Shown here piece by piece: positions 32,847-42,344 of a DNA stretch of 64,000 bases. How positions within the stretch are numbered: position 1 is the stretch's first letter; every line of letters begins with the position of its first letter. The translations under genes were made by a program, and so were the position numbers. Source of the stretch: Allobosea sp. CS1GBMeth4 (GTDB lineage: Bacteria; Pseudomonadota; Alphaproteobacteria; Rhizobiales; Beijerinckiaceae); the NCBI RefSeq assembly GCF_900185715.1, contig NZ_FYAS01000016.1, positions 248,001 through 312,000 on the forward strand. The letters are read 5' to 3'. The notes below the pieces were generated by a model, which was not told the origin of the DNA, searched no databases, and worked only from the letters and a program-made list of their open reading frames with translations.

Positions 32847-34469
32847 CTAGCCCGGCCAGTACTGGTACAGCCAGGTCTCGGTCAGCACCTTGTCGCCGCC
32901 ACGCAGGAAGCAGCGCATCTCGACCGGATCGCTCCCCTCGACGGTGAGGTCGAACTGCGCGCGCCAATGCCCGGGCACGTCGTTCGGGACCGCTTCGGAG
33001 AAGATGTAGGAGAAGGTGCCGCGCGAGGTCGAGAGCACCACCTCCGGCTTGACCCCGAACGGGATGGCCTCCAGCGCCGGCCCCTTGAACTCGACCATGA
33101 ACTTGCGCACGCCCCTGGGGCGCACCGTGCCGGGCTGGCCGCCATTGCCGAGCCGGGTCGCGACGACGCGGCCGAGCGCGGGCGGGAAAGGCTCGTCCGC
33201 CAGCCAGTGCAGGCGATAGCGGAAGCTATAGGCGTTGCCGGCGCGCGCCGGGGCCTCGGGAACCCACATCGCGACGATGTTGTCGTGGATCTCGTCATCG
33301 GTCGGAATCTCGACCAGCTGGACAGCGCCCCTGCCCCATTCGCCCAGCGTTTCGACCCAGAGGCTCGGCCGGCGCTCGTAGAAGACGCCATCCAGATAAT
33401 GGCCGGTCTCGCGGTCGCGCTGCATCAGGCCGAAGCCCCGCGGATTCTGGTCGACGAAGGCCGAGGCGATGGTACGGCGCGGATTGTTGAGCGGCCGCCA
33501 GGCTCGCTCGCCGCTGCCGGTCCAGAGCGCGAGCCCGTCGGAATCGTGCACCTCCGGCCGCCAGTCGACCATGGTCGACTTGGCCGTCTCGGAATACCAG
33601 TACATCGAGGTCAGCGGCGCGATGCCGAGCCGCGCCACGTCCTTGCGCAGGTGCAGCTCCTGCTCGATCTCCATGACGACGCCCTTGCCGCGATGCATGC
33701 GGAAGCGGAAGGCACCGGCGACGCTCGGCCCGGAGAGCAGCGCGTAGAGGATCACATGCTCGGCCGCCTCCGGGGGGGTCTCGAGCCAGACATGGGTGAA
33801 GTCGGGGAATTCCTCCGGCCGGTCGGCGACGGCGGGGTCGACGGCGAGGCCGCGGGCCGAGAGCCCGTACTGGTAGAGCTCGCCGATGGCGCGGAAATAG
33901 GAGGCGCCGAGGAAGGCGACCCAGTCGTTCTTCTGCCAGTCCAGTTTCTCGCCCTTGCGGCCGGGATGGCCGGAGCGGCTTTCCTGGAAGCGGAAGCCGG
34001 CGAAGCCGGCGCCCGGCGGCAACTGCTTGGCCGGAGAATCGGCCGGCATCTCGAAATAGCCCTCGTCGTAGACGATCTCGCGCGCCTGGCCGTCGTCGAG
34101 CACGAACATCCGCACCGGCTTCTGGAAGTAGCGGCCGAGATGGAAGAAGGTCACCGGCCAGGGCGAGGGCCCGTTCGCCCAGAGCGCCAGCTCCGGCTTG
34201 AACCTGATCTTGCCATGGGCGTCGTAGTCAATTCTGTCGAGCACGTCCGGCTTCGGGTTCGGCGGCGCCTCATAGGGCCTGCCGGCGAGATCGCGCGCGC
34301 GCGCCTTCAGACCCTCGAAGGAGAAGGCTTCGCCCGCGCCGAGCTTCAGCCCCTGCTGCGCCAGCGCCGCTGCGGGGAAGCCCGCCGCGGCGAGGGCGGC
34401 CGTGCCGGCGGCGCCGGCGAGCAGCGTGCGGCGGTCGATCAGGGGCATGGTCGGCTGTCGCGGCTGCAT
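32847..34469 (-). CDS. opgG: Periplasmic glucan biosynthesis protein MdoG/OpgG family
   Basis: MdoG-family proteins act in the periplasm on osmoregulated periplasmic glucans. The product of about 540 residues begins with a twin-arginine-like signal (DRRTLLAG, then an Ala-rich hydrophobic stretch ending 'AALAQQ'). Family segments include 'FSFEGLKARARDLA', 'IRFKPELALW' and 'VQLVEIPTDDEIHDNIVAMWVP' (one motif, split here). Starts at 34469 and 34448 are both possible. The Tat-type signal is more typical of OpgD than OpgG, so the paralogue is uncertain. No opgH lies next to it. Confidence 0.88.
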   Translation of the reverse strand: MQPRQPTMPLIDRRTLLAGAAGTAALAAAGFPAAALAQQGLKLGAGEAFSFEGLKARARDLAGRPYEAPPNPKPDVLDRIDYDAHGKIRFKPELALWANGPSPWPVTFFHLGRYFQKPVRMFVLDDGQAREIVYDEGYFEMPADSPAKQLPPGAGFAGFRFQESRSGHPGRKGEKLDWQKNDWVAFLGASYFRAIGELYQYGLSARGLAVDPAVADRPEEFPDFTHVWLETPPEAAEHVILYALLSGPSVAGAFRFRMHRGKGVVMEIEQELHLRKDVARLGIAPLTSMYWYSETAKSTMVDWRPEVHDSDGLALWTGSGERAWRPLNNPRRTIASAFVDQNPRGFGLMQRDRETGHYLDGVFYERRPSLWVETLGEWGRGAVQLVEIPTDDEIHDNIVAMWVPEAPARAGNAYSFRYRLHWLADEPFPPALGRVVATRLGNGGQPGTVRPRGVRKFMVEFKGPALEAIPFGVKPEVVLSTSRGTFSYIFSEAVPNDVPGHWRAQFDLTVEGSDPVEMRCFLRGGDKVLTETWLYQYWPG

Positions 34470-34706
34470 CGTGCGGGCGCTCCGTCGGGAAAGGTTCGCT
34501 GGAAGATGGTGTTCCCGGCTAGCCTGTCCAGCCGGCGAGGGCAATCTCCGCAGCTTCCTGGCCGCAGCAGGGCGGAATTCGCGCGGAAAGGCGGCGTGCT
34601 CTCCTCTTACCCATTGGCATGGCTTCCCTTTCCGCCCGCAAGCGGCCTACAACAGCGACAGCCCGGCCGAAGCCGGGACGCAAGCACCTGTTCCTCGGGA
34701 GGATTC

Positions 34707-35672
34707 ATGCCTGTTTCGCTTCGTCGCCGGGCCATGGCCGGCATCGCCGCCCTCGCCCTCGCTGCCGCGCCCGTCGCGGCCCGCGCCCAGGACTTCGTCA
34801 ATGTGCTGACCGGCGGCACCTCCGGCGTCTATTATCCGCTGGGGGTCGCGCTCTCGAAGATCTACGGCGAGAAGATCCAGAACGTCCGCCCGACCGTGCA
34901 GGCCACAAAGGCCTCGGTCGAGAACCTGCAGCTGCTGCAGCAGGGCAAGGGCGAGATCGCCTTCACCCTCGGCGATTCCCTCGACGCCGCCTGGAAGGGC
35001 GACGAGGAGGCCGGGTTCAAGAGCCCGCTGAAGAAGCTGCGCGGCATCACCGCGATCTATCCCAACTATGTCCAGATCGTCGCGTCCAAGGACAGCGGCA
35101 TCAAGACGCTTGCCGACCTGAAGGGCAAGCGCCTCTCGGTCGGCGCGCCGAAATCCGGCACCGAGCTCAACGCCCGCGCCATCCTCGCCGCCGCCGGCCT
35201 GTCCTACAAGGATCTCGGCAAGGTCGAGTACCTGCCCTTCGCCGAATCGGTCGAACTGATGAAGAACCGCCAGCTCGACGCCACCCTGCAATCGGCCGGC
35301 CTCGGCGTCGCCTCGCTGCGCGACCTCGCGACCTCGGTCGAGATCACCGTCGTCGAGGTCCCGGCGGCCGTGGTCGACAAGGCCGGCGCGCCCTTCGTCA
35401 AGGCGACGATCCCGGCCAACACCTATACCGGCCAGAGCGCCGCGGTCCCGGCCGCCGCCGTCGTCAACTACCTCGTCACCCATGAGGGCGTGAAGGAGGA
35501 GACGGTCTACCAGATGACGAAGGCGATCTTCGAGAACCTGCCCGACCTCGCCGCCGCCCACGCCGCCGCCCGCGCGATCAAGCTCGAGAGCGCGCTCGAG
35601 GGCATGCCGGTGCCGCTGCATCCCGGCGCGGCGCGCTATTTCAAGGAAAAGGGGATGAAGGTCGGCTCCTGA
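34707..35672 (+). CDS. TAXI-family TRAP transporter substrate-binding protein
   Basis: The 321-residue periplasmic protein has a signal peptide (residues 1-27, ending 'APVAARAQD') and the TAXI-type sequence 'VLTGGTSGVYYPLGVALSKI', 'QATKASVENLQLLQQGKGEIAF' region and 'SVGAPKSGTELNARAIL'. TAXI proteins bind carboxylates such as glutamate or dicarboxylates; the ligand here cannot be read. The start at 34707 follows GGGAGGATTC. A strong terminator hairpin follows the stop, ahead of the permease gene, which should keep the binding protein in excess. Confidence 0.93.
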   Translation: MPVSLRRRAMAGIAALALAAAPVAARAQDFVNVLTGGTSGVYYPLGVALSKIYGEKIQNVRPTVQATKASVENLQLLQQGKGEIAFTLGDSLDAAWKGDEEAGFKSPLKKLRGITAIYPNYVQIVASKDSGIKTLADLKGKRLSVGAPKSGTELNARAILAAAGLSYKDLGKVEYLPFAESVELMKNRQLDATLQSAGLGVASLRDLATSVEITVVEVPAAVVDKAGAPFVKATIPANTYTGQSAAVPAAAVVNYLVTHEGVKEETVYQMTKAIFENLPDLAAAHAAARAIKLESALEGMPVPLHPGAARYFKEKGMKVGS

Positions 35673-35696
35673 TCAGTCCGGCGATCGAAAGCATGA

Positions 35697-35726
35697 GCGA
35701 GGCCGGTCCGTCCGGCCTCGCTTTTT
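35697..35726 (+). terminator. Intrinsic terminator/attenuator between TRAP genes
   Basis: A perfect 10-bp GC-rich stem (GCGAGGCCGG at 35697-35706 with CCGGCCTCGC at 35712-35721, loop TCCGT) is followed by TTTTT (35722-35726). This is a canonical rho-independent terminator on the plus strand, lying between the binding-protein and permease genes of the same transporter. Confidence 0.88.
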
Positions 35727-35775
35727 CTCATCGAAGCACGTGAACGCCGCCGAGGCGCAGGAACGGGGAACGGAC

Positions 35776-38079
35776 ATGAGCAGCGCAGCGGGAAGGCCCT
35801 TCGCCGTTCCGGACAATGCCGGCGTCCCGACGGAGAAGCCCGAGCAGTTCGTCGATCCCGAGCACGGTTTGCCGGCCGGTTTCGGCCCCGGCTGGCAGGG
35901 CCGGCTGCTGTTCTGGATCGCCGTCGCCTTCTCGCTCTTCCAGATCGCGACCGCCTTCAACGTGCCGCTCGATCATCGCTTCATCGGCGTCTCGATCATC
36001 GACCTGCTGCGCGTGACCATGGCGCTCTGGATCGGCTGGATCGCGCTGCGCAAGGTCCGGGGCAAGCCCGCCGGTGAGACGCTGCTCGCCTGGTTGCCGC
36101 TCTTCGTGATCGTCGAGCTGCTCGCCCGCTTCGGCGGCTCGGTGCCGAACCAGATTCTGCGCACCCTGCATGTCGGATTCCTCTGCCTCGTCGCCGGCGG
36201 CCTGCTGGCGCAGCACAAGAGCGATACGCGCCTGAAAACGATTGCCGCCTGGATGCTGGCCGGCACCGGTTTCGCCGTCGGCCTCTATCACTGGTTCCTG
36301 TATGAGGAGCTCGTCGCCCGCGCCGGCGAGGTGACGCAGTCCGACCTCGTCGTCGGCATCACCGCCATCGCCGTTCTCTTCATCATCTGCTGGCGCTTCA
36401 TGGGCCCGGCCCTGCCGATCGTTTCAGGCCTGTTCCTCGCCTATTGCCTGTTCGGCAACTATCTGCCGTCCCCGCTCAACCATCGCGGCTATTCGCTCGA
36501 CCAGGTGATCGAGCACATGGCCTTCGGCACGGAAGGCATCTACGCGACGCCGACCGGCGTCTCCGCCACCTTCATCTTCCTGTTCATCCTGTTCGGCTCC
36601 TTCCTCGAACGCGCCGGGATGATCCAGCTCTTCACCGACATCGCCATGGGCCTGTTCGGCTCGGCCCGCGGCGGCCCCGCCAAGGTCGCGGTGTTCTCCT
36701 CGGCGCTGATGGGCACGATCTCCGGCTCCGGCGTCGCCAATGTCGTCTCGACCGGCCAGTTCACGATTCCGCTGATGAAGCGCTTCGGCTATCGCGCCGC
36801 CTTCGCCGGCGGCGTCGAGGCGACCGCCTCGATGGGCGGCCAGATCATGCCGCCGGTGATGGGCGCCGTCGCCTTCATCATGGCCGAGACCATCGACGTG
36901 CCCTATGCGGCGGTGGTCCAGGCCGCGATCGTGCCGGCGATCCTCTACTACGCCGCCGCCTTCCTCGCCGTGCATCTGGAAGCCGGCAAGCGCGGCCTCA
37001 TCGGCCTGCCGAAATCGGAGCTGCCGAGCGCCGGCAAGGCGCTGGCGACGAAATGGTACCTGATCCTGCCTCTGGCGGTGCTGGTCTACCTGCTCTTCGC
37101 CGGCTACACACCGCTGTTCTCCGGCTCGGTCGGCCTGGCCCTCACCGTCGTGCTCATTCTCGGCGGCTCGCTCGCACTCGGCATCGGCGCCATCGCGATC
37201 AAGGTCCTGTTCTGGGTCGGCCTCGGCCTGCTCTGCGCCTTCTTCTTCTGGTACGGCATCCTCGTCATCGTCGGCATCGTGGTCGCGCTCATCCTCGCCA
37301 ATCTGTTCACCAAGGGCGGGGCCGAGACGGTCGCGGCCTGCCGCGAGGCACTCGCCGACGGCGCACGCCAGGCAATCCCGGTCGGCGTCGCCTGTGCGGT
37401 GGTGGGCATCGTCATCGGTACCATGACCCTGACCGGCGTCGGCACGATCTTCGGCAATGCGGTGGTGGCCGTCGGCCGCGATTCGCTGTTCCTCGCCCTG
37501 GTGCTGACCATGATCGTCAGCCTGATTCTCGGCATGGGCATCCCGACCATCCCGAACTACATCATCACCTCGTCCCTGGCGGCGCCGATCCTGCTCAAGC
37601 TCGGCGTGCCGCTGATCGTCAGCCACATGTTCGTCTTCTATTTCGGCATCATGGCGGACCTGACGCCGCCGGTCGCGCTGGCGGCCTTCGCCGCGGCGCC
37701 GATCGCCAAGGAATCCGGCTTCAAGATCGGCTTCCAGGCGGTGAAGATCGCAATGGCGGGCTTCGTGATCCCGTTCATGGCGGTTTACGATCCGGCCCTG
37801 ATGCTGCAGCCGGTCCAGGGCGTGAGCGGCACGGCCTATGCCTTCGCCGCCGCCTACATCATCGGCAAGACGCTGCTCGCCATCGGCCTGTGGGGCGCAG
37901 CCACGATCGGCTTCCTGAAGCGCGAGATGGCGCTGTGGGAGCGGGCGCTGGCCGCTGCGGCCGCGGCCTTCCTGGTGCTGGCCCTGCCGGTGACCGACGA
38001 GATCGGGTTCGCCCTCGCCGCCCTGCTCGTCGGGCTGCATTTCTGGCGGGCCAAGGCCGCGGCGCACCCGGCGACATGA
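35776..38079 (+). CDS. TRAP transporter fused permease (DctQM-type, TAXI system)
   Basis: The 767-residue membrane protein fuses the small DctQ-like part (N-terminal helices, about residues 40-180) with the large DctM-like channel ('GTISGSGVANVVSTGQFTIPLMKRFGY', split between two helices, 'SMGGQIMPPVMGAVAFIMAE', 'LGMGIPTIPNYIITSSLAAPIL' and 'MADLTPPVALAAFAAAPIA'). This 4TM/12TM fusion is the normal form for TAXI systems. The ATG at 35776 is preferred over a GTG at 35740. It imports its substrate with an ion gradient. The stop overlaps the DUF1850 gene. Confidence 0.94.
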   Translation: MSSAAGRPFAVPDNAGVPTEKPEQFVDPEHGLPAGFGPGWQGRLLFWIAVAFSLFQIATAFNVPLDHRFIGVSIIDLLRVTMALWIGWIALRKVRGKPAGETLLAWLPLFVIVELLARFGGSVPNQILRTLHVGFLCLVAGGLLAQHKSDTRLKTIAAWMLAGTGFAVGLYHWFLYEELVARAGEVTQSDLVVGITAIAVLFIICWRFMGPALPIVSGLFLAYCLFGNYLPSPLNHRGYSLDQVIEHMAFGTEGIYATPTGVSATFIFLFILFGSFLERAGMIQLFTDIAMGLFGSARGGPAKVAVFSSALMGTISGSGVANVVSTGQFTIPLMKRFGYRAAFAGGVEATASMGGQIMPPVMGAVAFIMAETIDVPYAAVVQAAIVPAILYYAAAFLAVHLEAGKRGLIGLPKSELPSAGKALATKWYLILPLAVLVYLLFAGYTPLFSGSVGLALTVVLILGGSLALGIGAIAIKVLFWVGLGLLCAFFFWYGILVIVGIVVALILANLFTKGGAETVAACREALADGARQAIPVGVACAVVGIVIGTMTLTGVGTIFGNAVVAVGRDSLFLALVLTMIVSLILGMGIPTIPNYIITSSLAAPILLKLGVPLIVSHMFVFYFGIMADLTPPVALAAFAAAPIAKESGFKIGFQAVKIAMAGFVIPFMAVYDPALMLQPVQGVSGTAYAFAAAYIIGKTLLAIGLWGAATIGFLKREMALWERALAAAAAAFLVLALPVTDEIGFALAALLVGLHFWRAKAAAHPAT

Positions 38080-38441
38080 GCATCTGCCTCGCCGCCGGGG
38101 CACTGGTGATCTCGCTCGGCGCGAGCGAGATCACCCTCGCCTGGCGGCATTCGGTGCAGAAGACCGTGTGGGAAGAGCTCTGGCGGGAGACCCCGCAGGG
38201 TCTCGTCGTCGTGGAGGCCCGCATCCAGGGCTCCGGCGCCGGCATGGAGCCGCCCGACGGCGCGACGCTGGCCGACGGCTTCTGGCGCTGGCGGCCCGCC
38301 TTGCCGCCCTTGCCCGAGCTGGCGATGCGCCGCTCCGGCGCCACCGCCGACTGGCGGGTCTGCGTGGACGGCCGCTGCCGCTCGCTCGACGAAGTATTGC
38401 CGCCCCAGGCCGACCCGGTGGTGATGAGGCCGTGCCGCTGA
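38076..38441 (+). CDS. DUF1850 protein, TAXI-TRAP accessory
   Basis: This 121-residue protein has an N-terminal hydrophobic stretch (MSICLAAGALVISLGA) and the DUF1850 pattern: 'ITLAWRHSVQKTVWEELWRET', seen as WRHSVQKT-WEE, followed by 'VVEARIQGSGAGMEPPDGA'. DUF1850 genes often follow TAXI-TRAP permeases, as here with a 4-bp overlap. A role in transporter assembly or substrate handling is presumed from this association only. Two Cys near the C-terminus (VCVDGRC) suggest an extracytoplasmic disulfide. Confidence 0.88.
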   Translation: MSICLAAGALVISLGASEITLAWRHSVQKTVWEELWRETPQGLVVVEARIQGSGAGMEPPDGATLADGFWRWRPALPPLPELAMRRSGATADWRVCVDGRCRSLDEVLPPQADPVVMRPCR

Positions 38442-38444
38442 GCC

Positions 38445-38705
38445 TCAGCCGCGCGCGCTCAGGCGCTCGATCTTCACCACCCGGCGCATGAAGCTCAGCA
38501 GGCCGTAGGCCGCGAACACCGAGAACAGCGCCATCAGCGCGTAGGCGACGACGTGGCCGAGCTCGAACAGGCCGGCGAGCGCCCAGCCCGACGCCAGCGC
38601 GACGCCGAAGATCTCGACCGCGATCAGGATGGCGAGCGAAACCACCATGATCACGTTGCGCCAGTTGGTGCGGCCGGCCGCCATGCTTTTGCCCTCGGAG
38701 CTCAT
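38445..38705 (-). CDS. Small two-helix membrane protein, unknown function
   Basis: The 86-residue protein has two predicted membrane helices ('VIMVVSLAILIAVEIFGVAL' and 'VVAYALMALFSVFAAYGLL') and a basic C-terminal tail (MRRVVKIERLS). I recognise no family. It is on the minus strand between the TRAP genes and the gamma-glutamyltransferase gene, ending 3 bp from the DUF1850 stop. The start at 38705 (MSSEGKSMAAG) is chosen because sequence upstream of it overlaps the divergent gene's leader. Confidence 0.65.
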   Translation of the reverse strand: MSSEGKSMAAGRTNWRNVIMVVSLAILIAVEIFGVALASGWALAGLFELGHVVAYALMALFSVFAAYGLLSFMRRVVKIERLSARG

Positions 38706-38796
38706 GCATGCACCGCCTAGCCTAGCCGGCGGCGGCATGCAACAAAATCGCGCCCGCCCGGACATGGTCCCGCCCGACTCGCACGACAAGAGCCTG

Positions 38797-40386
38797 ATGC
38801 CCGATTCTCCGGTCTTCGCCGCCGCGGCCGTCGCCGCCCCCCACCGCCTCGCCTCCGAAGCCGGCCGCGCCGTCCTCGCCGAGGGCGGCAACGCGATCGA
38901 GGCCATGGTCGCCATGGCGGCGACGATCGCCGTCGTCTACCCGCACATGAACGCGATCGGCGGCGACGGCTTCTGGCTGGTGCACGAGCCTGGCGGCAAG
39001 GTCCACGCCATTGAGGCCTGCGGCGCGGCCGGCAGCCTCGCCACGATCGAGCGCTATCGCGAGAAGGGCCATGACGTGCTGCCCGCCCGCGGCCCGGACG
39101 CGGCGATCACCGTGGCCGGCGCGGTCGGCGGCTGGCAGGCCGCGCTCGCCCTGTCGGGCAGCCTCGGCGGCAGGCTGTCCCCCAGGGACCTGCTTGCCGA
39201 CGCCATCCGGCATTGCGCCGAAGGCTATGTCATCTCCGATTCCGAGCTGCGCACCTGGCCGCAGGAGGTCGAGGCGGTGAAGGCGGCGCCCGGCTTCAGC
39301 GAGTTCTTCTGGCCGGGCGGAGAGCGGCCGAAGGCCGGCGACCGCAGGAGAGCGACCGCGCTCGGCGCGACGCTGGAACAGCTCGCCCATGCCGGGCTCG
39401 ACGATTTCTATCGCGGCGACATCGGCCGCGAGCTCGCCGACGATCTCGGTCGCCTCGGCGCCCCCGTGACCCGCTCCGATCTCGAGGCCTTCCGCGCCCG
39501 CCCCGTCCAGCCGCTGTCGCTGAAGCTGCCCGGGCTCACCGTCTACAACCTCCCGCCGCCGACCCAGGGCCTGACCGCCCTGATGATCCTCGGCATCTTC
39601 GAGAGGCTCGGCGTCACCCGCCCCGAGAGCTTCGATCATCATCACGGGCTGGTCGAGGCGACGAAGCGGGCGCTCGCCATCCGCGACAGGACCGTCACCG
39701 ACCCGGCCTTCATGGCGGCCGACCCGGCGAGTCTGCTGACCGAGGCCGCGCTGGAGCGCGAGGCCGCGAAGATCGACCGCCGGCGCGCCGCGACCTGGCC
39801 GTTCCGCCCCGGCGAGGGCGACACGGTCTGGATGGGCGCGATCGACGGTTCCGGCCTCGCCGTCTCCTATATCCAGTCGCTCTACTGGGAATACGGCTCC
39901 GGCTGCATCCTGCCGAAGACCGGCGTCAACTGGCAGAACCGCGGCGTCTCCTTCTCGCTCGACAGGAACGCACTCAACCCGCTGACGCCCGGGCGCAAGC
40001 CCTTTCACACGCTCAACCCGCCGCTCGCCCGCTTCGACGACGGGCGCCTCGTCAGCTATGGCTCGATGGGTGGCGACGGGCAGCCGCAATTCCAGGCGCA
40101 GATCCTCTCGCGCTATCGCTTCGGCCAGGGCGTCGCCGCGGCGGTCGACGCGCCGCGCTGGCTCTTCGGCCGCACCTGGGGGGCCGGCTCGATCTCGCTC
40201 AAGCTGGAGAGCCGCTTCGACCCGATGCTGCTGGCGCGGCTGACCGCCGCCGGCCACCCGGTCGAGGAATACAGCGAGGCCTATTCCGACCAGTTCGGCC
40301 ATGCCGGCATGCTCGTGAAGCACCAGAAGGGCCATGTCGAGGCGACCCACGATCCGCGTTCGGACGGCGACGCCAAAGGGCTCTGA
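38797..40386 (+). CDS. Gamma-glutamyltransferase-family Ntn-hydrolase
   Basis: The product of about 529 residues matches the GGT family: 'RAVLAEGGNAIEAMVAMAATIAV' (split across a helix), 'HMNAIGGDGFWLVHEPGG', and the autoproteolysis site 'GEGDTVWMGAID' where Thr343 (numbered from 38797) should be the nucleophile and new N-terminus. 'SYIQSLYWEYGSG' and 'GSMGGDGQPQ' follow in the small subunit. GGTs cleave or transfer gamma-glutamyl groups; a branch acts on other amides. No clear signal peptide is seen. Starts at 38737 and 38764 are also possible. Amidase and nitrile hydratase genes follow on the same strand. Confidence 0.88.
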   Translation: MPDSPVFAAAAVAAPHRLASEAGRAVLAEGGNAIEAMVAMAATIAVVYPHMNAIGGDGFWLVHEPGGKVHAIEACGAAGSLATIERYREKGHDVLPARGPDAAITVAGAVGGWQAALALSGSLGGRLSPRDLLADAIRHCAEGYVISDSELRTWPQEVEAVKAAPGFSEFFWPGGERPKAGDRRRATALGATLEQLAHAGLDDFYRGDIGRELADDLGRLGAPVTRSDLEAFRARPVQPLSLKLPGLTVYNLPPPTQGLTALMILGIFERLGVTRPESFDHHHGLVEATKRALAIRDRTVTDPAFMAADPASLLTEAALEREAAKIDRRRAATWPFRPGEGDTVWMGAIDGSGLAVSYIQSLYWEYGSGCILPKTGVNWQNRGVSFSLDRNALNPLTPGRKPFHTLNPPLARFDDGRLVSYGSMGGDGQPQFQAQILSRYRFGQGVAAAVDAPRWLFGRTWGAGSISLKLESRFDPMLLARLTAAGHPVEEYSEAYSDQFGHAGMLVKHQKGHVEATHDPRSDGDAKGL

Positions 40387-40415
40387 CCAGAATTCGAGGG
40401 GGACTCTGACGGCCT

Positions 40416-41612
40416 ATGATCGAGAACGACCCGTTCCGCTGCTTCGTGCCCTATCCGCAAGCGGCGGTGAAGCATGCCTCCTCCGGCCCCCTCGAAGGGC
40501 TGACGCTCGCGGTCAAGGACCTGTTCGACGTCAAGGGCTATCCGACCGGCGCCGGCTCGCCGACCGTGCTGGCGCTGTCGGGCATCAAGCCCAGGACGGC
40601 GCCGATCGTGAAGGCCTTCCTCGATGCCGGCGCCCGCTTCGTCGGCAAGACCCATACCGACGAGCTCGCCTTCTCGCTCAACGGCAAGAACGCCCATTTC
40701 GGCGCGCCCATCAATCCGGCCGCGCCGGGCCGCATCACCGGCGGCTCCTCCTCCGGCTCGATGGCCGCGGTGGCCGGACGACTAGCCGATATCGGCCTCG
40801 GCTCCGACACCGGCGGCTCGATCCGCGCCCCGGCGAGCTATGGCGGCCTGTTCGGCATCCGCCCGAGCCATGGCAGGCTTTCGCTGAAGCGCGTCTGGCC
40901 GCTGGCCGAGAGCCTCGACACCGCCGGCTTCTTCGCCCGCGACGGCGAGGTCTTCGCCCGCGCCGCCAATGCCGTCCTCGGCCGGGACCGCGTGACCCTG
41001 CCGGAGGTGCCGCGCCTGCTGCTCGCCGACGATCTGTTCGCCCAGGCCGTGCCGGAGGCCGAGCGCATCCTGCGCAATGTCGTGCAGCGCATCGTGCCGA
41101 TCCTCGGCCAGCCCGAGAGCGTGCGCGCCGTACGCGACATGGATGCGCTCTACTGGGCCTTCCGCTGGATCCAGGGCCGCGAGGCCTGGCGGGCGGACGG
41201 CGCCATGATCGAACGCCATGCGCCGCCGCTCGGCCCGGGCGTCGCCGAGCGCTTCGCCTTCGGCAAGGCGGTCAGCGACGCCGAGTTCACCCGCGGCGAG
41301 AGCGTGCGCAAGGCGTTCCGCTCGAAGCTCGCCCGTCTCCTCGGCAGGGACGGCGTGCTGCTGCTGCCGACAGTGCCCGACATCGCGCCGCTCGTCGCTG
41401 CCGGCGAGCCCGAGCTCGATGATTTCCGCAACCGTGCCCTGCGCCTGCTCTGCCTTGCCGGGCTGTCCGGCTTCCCGCAGATTTCGGTTCCCGTCGCCCA
41501 TCGCGACGACGCCCCGCTCGGGCTGTCGATCATCGGGCCGAAGGGCTCGGACAAGTCGCTCGTCGCCTTCGCCGTCAAGCTCGAGCGTGCGGCGCGGATC
41601 AGGCTGGCATAG
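40416..41612 (+). CDS. Amidase (amidase signature family)
   Basis: This 398-residue amidase hydrolyses an amide to the acid and ammonia. The Ser-cisSer-Lys triad is visible: Lys34 in 'LAVKDLFDVKG', the cis-Ser within 'GGSSSGSMAA' (residues 109-117), and nucleophile Ser135 in 'GSDTGGSIRAPAS'. It lies 45 bp upstream of nitrile hydratase alpha, the usual partner that supplies the amide. At 398 residues it resembles the shorter AtzF/aryl-malonamidase-like group rather than the ~500-residue enantioselective amidases. Confidence 0.9.
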   Translation: MIENDPFRCFVPYPQAAVKHASSGPLEGLTLAVKDLFDVKGYPTGAGSPTVLALSGIKPRTAPIVKAFLDAGARFVGKTHTDELAFSLNGKNAHFGAPINPAAPGRITGGSSSGSMAAVAGRLADIGLGSDTGGSIRAPASYGGLFGIRPSHGRLSLKRVWPLAESLDTAGFFARDGEVFARAANAVLGRDRVTLPEVPRLLLADDLFAQAVPEAERILRNVVQRIVPILGQPESVRAVRDMDALYWAFRWIQGREAWRADGAMIERHAPPLGPGVAERFAFGKAVSDAEFTRGESVRKAFRSKLARLLGRDGVLLLPTVPDIAPLVAAGEPELDDFRNRALRLLCLAGLSGFPQISVPVAHRDDAPLGLSIIGPKGSDKSLVAFAVKLERAARIRLA

Positions 41613-41657
41613 GGTCGCAAGCGGCTCGCAACGGCAGCGCGGGAAGAGGAGGACGCG

Positions 41658-42293
41658 ATGAGCGGCCACGATCACCACCACGATCACGACCACGAGCACG
41701 ACAACCACTACACGCCGATCCAGGCGCGGGTGAAGGCCCTGGAATCGCTGATGGTCGAGAAGGGCTATGTCGACCCGGCCGCGCTCGACGCGATCATCGA
41801 CACCTACGAGACCAAGATCGGCCCGCGCAACGGGGCCCGCGTCGTGGCGAAGGCCTGGAGCGACCCGGCCTATGCGGAGCGCCTGAAGGCGGACGGCACC
41901 GCCGCCGTCGCCGAGCTCGGCTATGGCGGGCGCGGCGGCGAGCACATCGTCGCGGTGTTCAACACGCCCGAGGAGCACAACCTCATCGTCTGCACCCTGT
42001 GCTCCTGCTATCCATGGCCGGTGCTCGGCCTGCCGCCGGTCTGGTACAAATCGCCGCCCTACCGCGCCAAGGCGGTGATCGACCCGCGCGGCACCCTCGC
42101 CGACTTCGGCGTGACCCTGCCGGAAGGCCAGCGCATCCGCGTCTGGGATTCGACCGCCGAGACCCGCTTCATCGTCATTCCGATGCGCCCCGAGGGCACC
42201 GAAGGCTGGACCGAGGACGAGCTGGCCTCGATCGTCAGCCGCGACTCGATGATCGGCGTCGGCCTGCCCGGCGCGGCTTCAGCGGAAGCATAG
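41658..42293 (+). CDS. nthA: Nitrile hydratase alpha subunit, cobalt type
   Basis: This subunit carries the metal that hydrates nitriles to amides. The 211-residue sequence has the metal claw Cys112-Thr-Leu-Cys115-Ser-Cys117 (VCTLCSC); Thr in the second position is the cobalt-type signature (iron types have Ser). '[20 protein letters not shown]' follows, with family motifs PWPVLG and WYKS. The N-terminus is His/Asp-rich ([15 protein letters not shown]), more so than in many homologues. A co-translated beta subunit and accessory protein follow. Confidence 0.97.
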   Translation: MSGHDHHHDHDHEHDNHYTPIQARVKALESLMVEKGYVDPAALDAIIDTYETKIGPRNGARVVAKAWSDPAYAERLKADGTAAVAELGYGGRGGEHIVAVFNTPEEHNLIVCTLCSCYPWPVLGLPPVWYKSPPYRAKAVIDPRGTLADFGVTLPEGQRIRVWDSTAETRFIVIPMRPEGTEGWTEDELASIVSRDSMIGVGLPGAASAEA

Positions 42294-42344
42294 CGGTCTT
42301 GCGTCGAAGCCCGCGCCAGAACCAGAGATTCAGGAGGACCGGCG

